64,000 nucleotides of DNA from Demequina litoralis. GTDB lineage: Bacteria; Actinomycetota; Actinomycetes; Actinomycetales; Demequinaceae. Under the pieces are notes generated by a model that did no database searches, was not told where the DNA came from, and saw only the letters and a program-made list of their open reading frames with translations. Where the stretch lies: assembly GCF_030418455.1 (NCBI RefSeq), contig NZ_JAUHPW010000009.1:85063-149062 (forward strand), in the 5' to 3' direction. Shown here one piece after another: positions 60,015 through 64,000 of this stretch (positions are counted from its first letter, which is position 1; every line of letters begins with the position of its first letter). The translations under genes and the position numbers were made by a program.

Positions 60015-60304
60015 TGACGACCGAGGTCGCACGGTCCGAGGAGCGCGGCCGCTACGAGCTCGCCGTCGACGGCGAGCTCGCCGGCTTCGCCGACTTCCGC
60101 CTGCGGTCGGGACGCATCGTGTTCACGCACACCGAGATCGCGGACGCCTACGAGGGTCGCGGGCTCGGCTCGGCCCTGGCCGAGGCCGCACTGACCGACG
60201 CCGCCTCGCGCGGCGAGACCATCGTGCCGCTGTGCCCGTTCATCGCGCGCTACCTGCGCCGTCACGACGTCCCCGGCGCGGAGGTCGCCTGGCCCGCCGG
60301 GTGA
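60014..60304 (+). CDS. small GNAT-fold N-acetyltransferase (YjdJ type)
   Basis: 96 residues, the short GNAT version: ELAVDGELAGFADFRL, RIVFTHTEIADAYEGRGLGS with the acetyl-CoA loop, and PLCPFIARYLRRH. Last gene of the flavin operon by overlap; substrate unknown. Confidence 0.82.
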   Translation: MTTEVARSEERGRYELAVDGELAGFADFRLRSGRIVFTHTEIADAYEGRGLGSALAEAALTDAASRGETIVPLCPFIARYLRRHDVPGAEVAWPAG

Positions 60305-60350
60305 GGCCGCCCGCCGTGCGCGCGGGCCCCGCGCGGGCCACGATGGAGGC

Positions 60351-60725
60351 ATGCCCATCGAGCAGATCCACGACCTTCCCGCCGGCACGCTCGGCTTCCG
60401 CGGCACCGGCCTGGTGAGCGCAGACGACTACCGGGCCGCGCTCGAGCCCGCGATCGACGCCGCCGTCGAGGCGGGCGGACCCGTCAACCTCGTCTACGTG
60501 CTCGGCGACGACTTCGAGCGCTACTCGCTCGGGGCGATGTGGGAGGACGCGAGGCTCGAGGGCGTCCCGCACCGCGCGTGGGGCCGCTTCGCGCTCGTCA
60601 CGGAGCACGAGGTGCTCGCCGAGGCCGTCCACCTCATGTCGTTCCTCTTCCCGGGCGAGCTGCGCATCTTCCCGGGCCGCCACGAGGCCGAGGCGATCGC
60701 CTGGGCGAGCGGCGCCGAGGACTGA
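60351..60725 (+). CDS. SpoIIAA-like (STAS-fold) protein
   Basis: 124 residues: IHDLPAGTLGFRGTGLVSAD, VNLVYVLGDDFERYSLGAMW and HLMSFLFPGELRIFPGRHEA match the SpoIIAA-like domain family (DUF3478) of unknown role. CACGAT stands 6 nt before the ATG (leaderless), while GGAGG is too close to be a normal ribosome site. It ends 3 nt from the convergent GH43 gene. Confidence 0.72.
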   Translation: MPIEQIHDLPAGTLGFRGTGLVSADDYRAALEPAIDAAVEAGGPVNLVYVLGDDFERYSLGAMWEDARLEGVPHRAWGRFALVTEHEVLAEAVHLMSFLFPGELRIFPGRHEAEAIAWASGAED

Positions 60726-60728
60726 GCG

Positions 60729-62021
60729 CTACGCGACGCCCGCCACGCCTTCCACCGTCGCGCGCACGCGGATCGCGGTGGAGCTGAACGGCTCCTTGCC
60801 GGGCGCGTCCCACGCGGTCGAGCCGCCCTCGCCCGCCCACGCGTCGAGGTTCGCGCCGAGCGTGCCCCGCAGGGTGCCCACGACGACGCCGTCGGCGTCC
60901 GGGGCCGCCCAGTCCACGGGGAACGATGCGGTGCCGCCGCCGTGCAGGGATGCCTCCGCGGTCGCGGACAGCGCCTCGACCGACGAGACCGTTCCGAGGT
61001 CCTCGACCACGGCGGCCCGCGCATCGGCCGCCCGCAGCGCATCGTGCTGCGCCCGGGTGAGCCCGAGGACGCCGCCGTGCTTGGTGGACGCGCGCAGGTG
61101 GAAGCGGTCGCTGTCGAGCGGCGTCCACGGCGTCTCCGCGTCGAGGTCCGTCGACACCATGGGCCGGTAGCCGACGGACGGGATCACGTCGACGTAGAGG
61201 TACCAACGGTCCTCGCCGTGCGCCCGGAACATCGTGGGGCCCTCGACGCCGTGCCCGGCGGCGTAGCCCTCGCCGATGCGCGTCTGGACCTCGCGCCAGG
61301 ACGCCTCGGGCTCCCACCACCGCGGCGCGTCGGTGACCTCCATGAACAGGCCGCGCGCGGTCGCACCGTTGTCCTTGGTCACGCGGTACGTGCGGCCGCC
61401 GTGCTGGATCATCGTGGTGTCGATCGTGTCGTCGCCGTGGTCGAGCAGCACCCCGCCGAAGGCGAAGGTCTCCTGCGTGAAGTCGGTCGTGGAGCCCCAC
61501 AGGATCACCTGATGGTCGCCGACGGTCGAGGTCCAGTAGACGACGAACGCGCCCCGGTCCTCGCCGTGGAGGTCCGGCACGAAGGTCGTCTCGGCGGCCC
61601 ACATCATGCCCATCGCGGGCGCGCCCGCGGCGGGCGCGCCGTCGGGCCCGAGCGCGACGTCGAGCTGCCGCAGCGGCGACCACGTGATCAGGTCGCGCGA
61701 CTCCCACACGTTCATGCGCGTCGAGTAGCCGTGCGACCACCCGGCCCAACCCGCATCGTCCCCGCCGAAGACCCGCAGGTCCGTCGCGAGGATGTAGTAC
61801 GTGCCGGTCTGCGGGTTGAACGTGAGGTGCGGGTCGCGCGCGCCGGTGGTGCCGAGGTGCGAGGCGAGGATCGGCGCGCCGCCGTTGAGCGGGTTCCAGC
61901 GCTCGGGGTCGTCGCCCTCGGACAGGTCCAGGTAGATCTTCTCCGCGTAGCCCTCGGGGTCCTCGAGGAAGTGGACCATGAGGTAGCCGTAGGGCTGGCC
62001 GGCCCCGGCGCCGGCGGTCAT
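60729..62021 (-). CDS. GH43-like glycosidase, second gene of the pair
   Basis: 430 residues, five-bladed-propeller type: LMVHFLEDPEGYAEKIYLDL, GTTGARDPHLTFNPQTGTYY (catalytic-base Asp region), NVWESRDLITWSPLRQL, MMWAAETTFVPDLHGEDRGA, and GVEGPTMFRAHGEDRWYLY with the acid Glu. No signal peptide. GH43 enzymes release arabinose or xylose from plant side chains. ATG overlaps the stop of the upstream GH43 gene. Confidence 0.8.
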   Translation of the reverse strand: MTAGAGAGQPYGYLMVHFLEDPEGYAEKIYLDLSEGDDPERWNPLNGGAPILASHLGTTGARDPHLTFNPQTGTYYILATDLRVFGGDDAGWAGWSHGYSTRMNVWESRDLITWSPLRQLDVALGPDGAPAAGAPAMGMMWAAETTFVPDLHGEDRGAFVVYWTSTVGDHQVILWGSTTDFTQETFAFGGVLLDHGDDTIDTTMIQHGGRTYRVTKDNGATARGLFMEVTDAPRWWEPEASWREVQTRIGEGYAAGHGVEGPTMFRAHGEDRWYLYVDVIPSVGYRPMVSTDLDAETPWTPLDSDRFHLRASTKHGGVLGLTRAQHDALRAADARAAVVEDLGTVSSVEALSATAEASLHGGGTASFPVDWAAPDADGVVVGTLRGTLGANLDAWAGEGGSTAWDAPGKEPFSSTAIRVRATVEGVAGVA

Positions 62022-63901
62022 CGGACGGTGACCGTCACGGCGACGTCGCGCAGCGCGGGCAGGAGCTCCTCCTCGGTCTCCATGTCGAGCACCGGCATGC
62101 CGTCCGCGGCGAAGTGGACGCGGCGCACGAACATGTCGCGGCCGGTCAGCCCCTTGTGGTCGGTGCGGGCGTGGAAGACGTACAGGAGGTTGCCGTCCTG
62201 GTCCTCGGACCACATGCCGTGGCCGGTGCCCAGCTGCATCTCGCCGTTGAACGGGCCCGACTTCTGGATCGGGTAGTTGAGGCGGGTCCATGCGGCCGGG
62301 TCGGTGAGGTCGATCCCCTCGCCCGCGGTGGCGGTGACGAGGCCGGTCGTGTAGCTGTCGCCCACGGTGGAGCCCGAGTACAGCATCCACAGGCGGCCGT
62401 CGCGCACGAGGACGTTGGGGCCCTCCGCGATGAAGTTGTCCCACGCGTACTCGGGGGCGACGATGCGCACGGGCTCGCTCGTGAGGCGCGTCGGGTCCGC
62501 CGGGTCCATCGTCGCGATGAACACCGAACCCAGCATCTGCCAGGCGTAGTAGTGCGTGCCAGAGTCCTCGAAGTACGTCATGTCGAGCGAGATGCCCTGG
62601 ATCTTGTTGAGCGCGGAGCCGTCCGCGCAGAGCACGTGGCGGGTCGCGGTCCAGTGCTCGGGCACGGTCGGGTCGAGGTGGTTCCCCGCATCGTCCTTGC
62701 GCAGCTGCACGATGCTCGCGCGGCCGGACCACATGTCGGTCGGGTCGCCGTACGAGGGCATGAACAGGATCGACAGGGTGCCGTCGATCAGGTGGATCTC
62801 GGGCGCCCAGAAGCAGCCGGTCATGGGGTTGCCGTCGGCGTCGATCGAGCTGTGGACGAGCAGGTCGACCTCGGTCACGCGGCCGGCCTCGAGGGCGTCG
62901 TCCGAGAGGTCCTCGATGCGGTCGGCCATCCGGATCGGCATGCCGACCGGCTCGCCGGCGTTGGCGACCGGGTCCATGTGGAGGTCCTTGGTCGCGATCA
63001 TGAGGAACTTCTGCACGCCGTTGAAGTCGAAGCGGTAGACGCTCGGGTCGGCGCGCTCGTCGGCGAACGGCGTCGGGTAGACCTCCTGGCGGACGCGGCC
63101 GGCGACCTCGTGGGTGCCCGGCATCGCGGTGTCGATCGCGGCGAGGGCGTCGGCGTCCCACGCGATCGCGAGCGAGCCGGTCGAGCCGTCGCTGTAGTCG
63201 AGCTCGAGGCGCGCCGGGAGCGCGTCGACGGTCAGCGTGGCGCCCGCGGCGACCTCGACTGCCGGCAGCGGACGGGCGCCGGTGTTGACGATGGGGCCGA
63301 AGCGCACCTCGAGGCCGCGCGCGATGGCGGCCGGGATGGTCAGCGGCGCGCCGTGCTCGAGGCCGGGCACCTCTCCCTCCTCGACCGCACCCACGGTCGA
63401 CGCGTCCGCGAGGTCGGCGACCGTCGCGTGCCTGGCGACCCCCGCATCGTCCGTCCAGGACACGACGTACGCGTCGCGCATCGCGTCGTGGACGGCGGCG
63501 GGACGATGCACGCCGTCGGTGACGCCGAGGTCGAGGAGGCCGATCTCGTCGTACGCGAGCAGGTCGGGCGAGGTGGCGACGAGGACGCTCGAGCGCTCGG
63601 TGCCGTCGGGCTCGCCGCCGCGGGCGACGCGCGTGGCGATCACGCCGTAGCCGCCGTCGCGCAGCGCGAACAGGTGCGGATCGACGAGCGAGCGGAGGAT
63701 CTCCTCGGTGGTGCCGGCGGCCGCGGGCGTCTCCGAGACCCGGGCGAAGAAGATGCCGTAGTCGTCGAAGAGCGGCGCGAAGCCGTCGGGACCCTCGAGG
63801 GCGAGGTGCATGCTCAGCGCGACGTCCTCGTTGTTGGCCTCCGCCGCCGTCGTGGGCGTGCGGTGGTAGGCGCGGACACGGCGCTCCATCGGGTCGGTCA
63901 C
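62018..63901 (-). CDS. GH43-family glycosidase with extra N-terminal propeller-like and Ig-like domains
   Basis: 627 residues. Residues 1 to about 190 look like a partial GH43-type propeller (DPHLFALRDGGYGVIATRVA, VATSPDLLAYDEIGL); about 205-275 is a bacterial Ig-like domain (VDALPARLELDYSDGSTGSL); the rest is a full GH43 catalytic domain (DPSVYRFDFNGVQKFLMIAT, CFWAPEIHLIDGTLSILFM, IQGISLDMTYFEDSGTHYY, AEGPNVLVRDGRLWMLYSGS). Probably an arabinofuranosidase or arabinanase acting inside the cell. GTG 63901 follows AGGAGA at 6-7 nt; the ATG at 63979 lies upstream of that site and has no family support. Confidence 0.83.
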   Translation of the reverse strand: MTDPMERRVRAYHRTPTTAAEANNEDVALSMHLALEGPDGFAPLFDDYGIFFARVSETPAAAGTTEEILRSLVDPHLFALRDGGYGVIATRVARGGEPDGTERSSVLVATSPDLLAYDEIGLLDLGVTDGVHRPAAVHDAMRDAYVVSWTDDAGVARHATVADLADASTVGAVEEGEVPGLEHGAPLTIPAAIARGLEVRFGPIVNTGARPLPAVEVAAGATLTVDALPARLELDYSDGSTGSLAIAWDADALAAIDTAMPGTHEVAGRVRQEVYPTPFADERADPSVYRFDFNGVQKFLMIATKDLHMDPVANAGEPVGMPIRMADRIEDLSDDALEAGRVTEVDLLVHSSIDADGNPMTGCFWAPEIHLIDGTLSILFMPSYGDPTDMWSGRASIVQLRKDDAGNHLDPTVPEHWTATRHVLCADGSALNKIQGISLDMTYFEDSGTHYYAWQMLGSVFIATMDPADPTRLTSEPVRIVAPEYAWDNFIAEGPNVLVRDGRLWMLYSGSTVGDSYTTGLVTATAGEGIDLTDPAAWTRLNYPIQKSGPFNGEMQLGTGHGMWSEDQDGNLLYVFHARTDHKGLTGRDMFVRRVHFAADGMPVLDMETEEELLPALRDVAVTVTVR

Positions 63902-64000
63902 GGGCGCTCTCCTTCGAGTCGGGCGGGGTGGGGCGTCGCGCGCGGCGCGCGCCGCGCGGGGCCGCCGGGGGCTTTTCATCGGGTACCGAGGCGGGACAAA
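63902..64000 (-). other. upstream region of the GH43 operon (window edge)
   Basis: Contains the GH43 ribosome site (AGGAGA) and a GC-rich self-complementary stretch at about 63931-63963. A promoter is expected here or beyond the edge; none is clear. Confidence 0.4.

Noticed and set aside
5499..63509. The 9-mer as a KOPS or Chi site
   Set aside because: Such sites are oriented relative to replication; here 19 and 21 copies point each way in one stretch of chromosome. Not excluded if the window spans a replication boundary, but that is unlikely.
63902..63979. N-terminal extension of the GH43 protein from ATG 63979
   Set aside because: It would be Arg/Pro/Ala-rich without family similarity and would contain the ribosome site that serves GTG 63901.

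Overview
The window comes from a very GC-rich actinobacterium. The gene order leuS–degV–comEA–comEC–holA–rpsT, the many leaderless genes (a TANNNT -10 hexamer 6-7 nt before ATG/GTG), heavy GTG use and the protein content all fit the order Micrococcales. A relative of Demequinaceae or Cellulomonadaceae is plausible, but genus is an inference. No tRNA, rRNA, CRISPR array, insertion sequence or prophage was recognised. Almost everything looks like resident chromosome with housekeeping, nutrient and sugar-utilisation functions.

Layout. 1-8.8 kb: tail of rpsT, a stand-alone EAL protein, then holA, comEC and comEA (DNA uptake), a DegV protein and leuS, mostly on the minus strand. 9-12.3 kb: two secreted cell-surface proteins (CAP domain with repeats; SLH-SH3-VanY peptidase), preceded by the remnant of a lost relative. 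12.3-15.7 kb: transglutaminase / alpha-E / circularly permuted ATP-grasp operon. 16.4-21.3 kb, plus strand: molybdate regulator with modABC, then mog-moaE-moaA. 21.3-23.6 kb: a GyrI-like protein and a frameshifted DUF222-HNH gene. 23.65-38.35 kb, minus strand: one run of 14 tightly packed or overlapping genes in the order narK, nasA, nasB, nirB, nirD, cysG, nnaR, cbiX, moeB, moeA, moaC, mobA, DUF6457, moaD. This is nitrate import and reduction, nitrite reduction, siroheme synthesis for NirB and molybdenum-cofactor synthesis for NasA in one unit. 38.7-42.7 kb: hemC-hemD-hemB-hemL. 42.7-45.3 kb: an exporter, a DtxR-family regulator and CopC. 45.4-48.4 kb: two GT4 glycosyltransferases and an SGNH hydrolase behind three PHO-box-like repeats. 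48.5-49.9 kb: tandem DoxX paralogues with a DevR/DosR-like box. 50-56.6 kb: TetR regulator, GH3 glycosidase, exporter, fructosamine-kinase-like protein and a secreted esterase. 56.6-60.7 kb: an MBL hydrolase and an LLM-oxidoreductase / MarR / FMN-reductase / GNAT operon. 60.7-63.9 kb: two adjacent GH43-like glycosidases.

How they fit together. ModABC supplies molybdate, the moa/mog/moe/mob genes turn it into cofactor for NasA, and CysG/CbiX (with HemC and HemD from the hem operon) make the siroheme used by NirB. NnaR is the likely pathway regulator.

The most unusual signal is not a gene. The 9-mer GGACGATGC (reverse complement GCATCGTCC) occurs about 40 times by my manual count, 19 and 21 in the two orientations, in coding and intergenic DNA, roughly once per 1.6 kb. 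Its density and lack of strand bias resemble the DNA uptake sequences of Haemophilus and Neisseria, and the same window encodes ComEA and ComEC. No such uptake signal is known to me in Actinobacteria.
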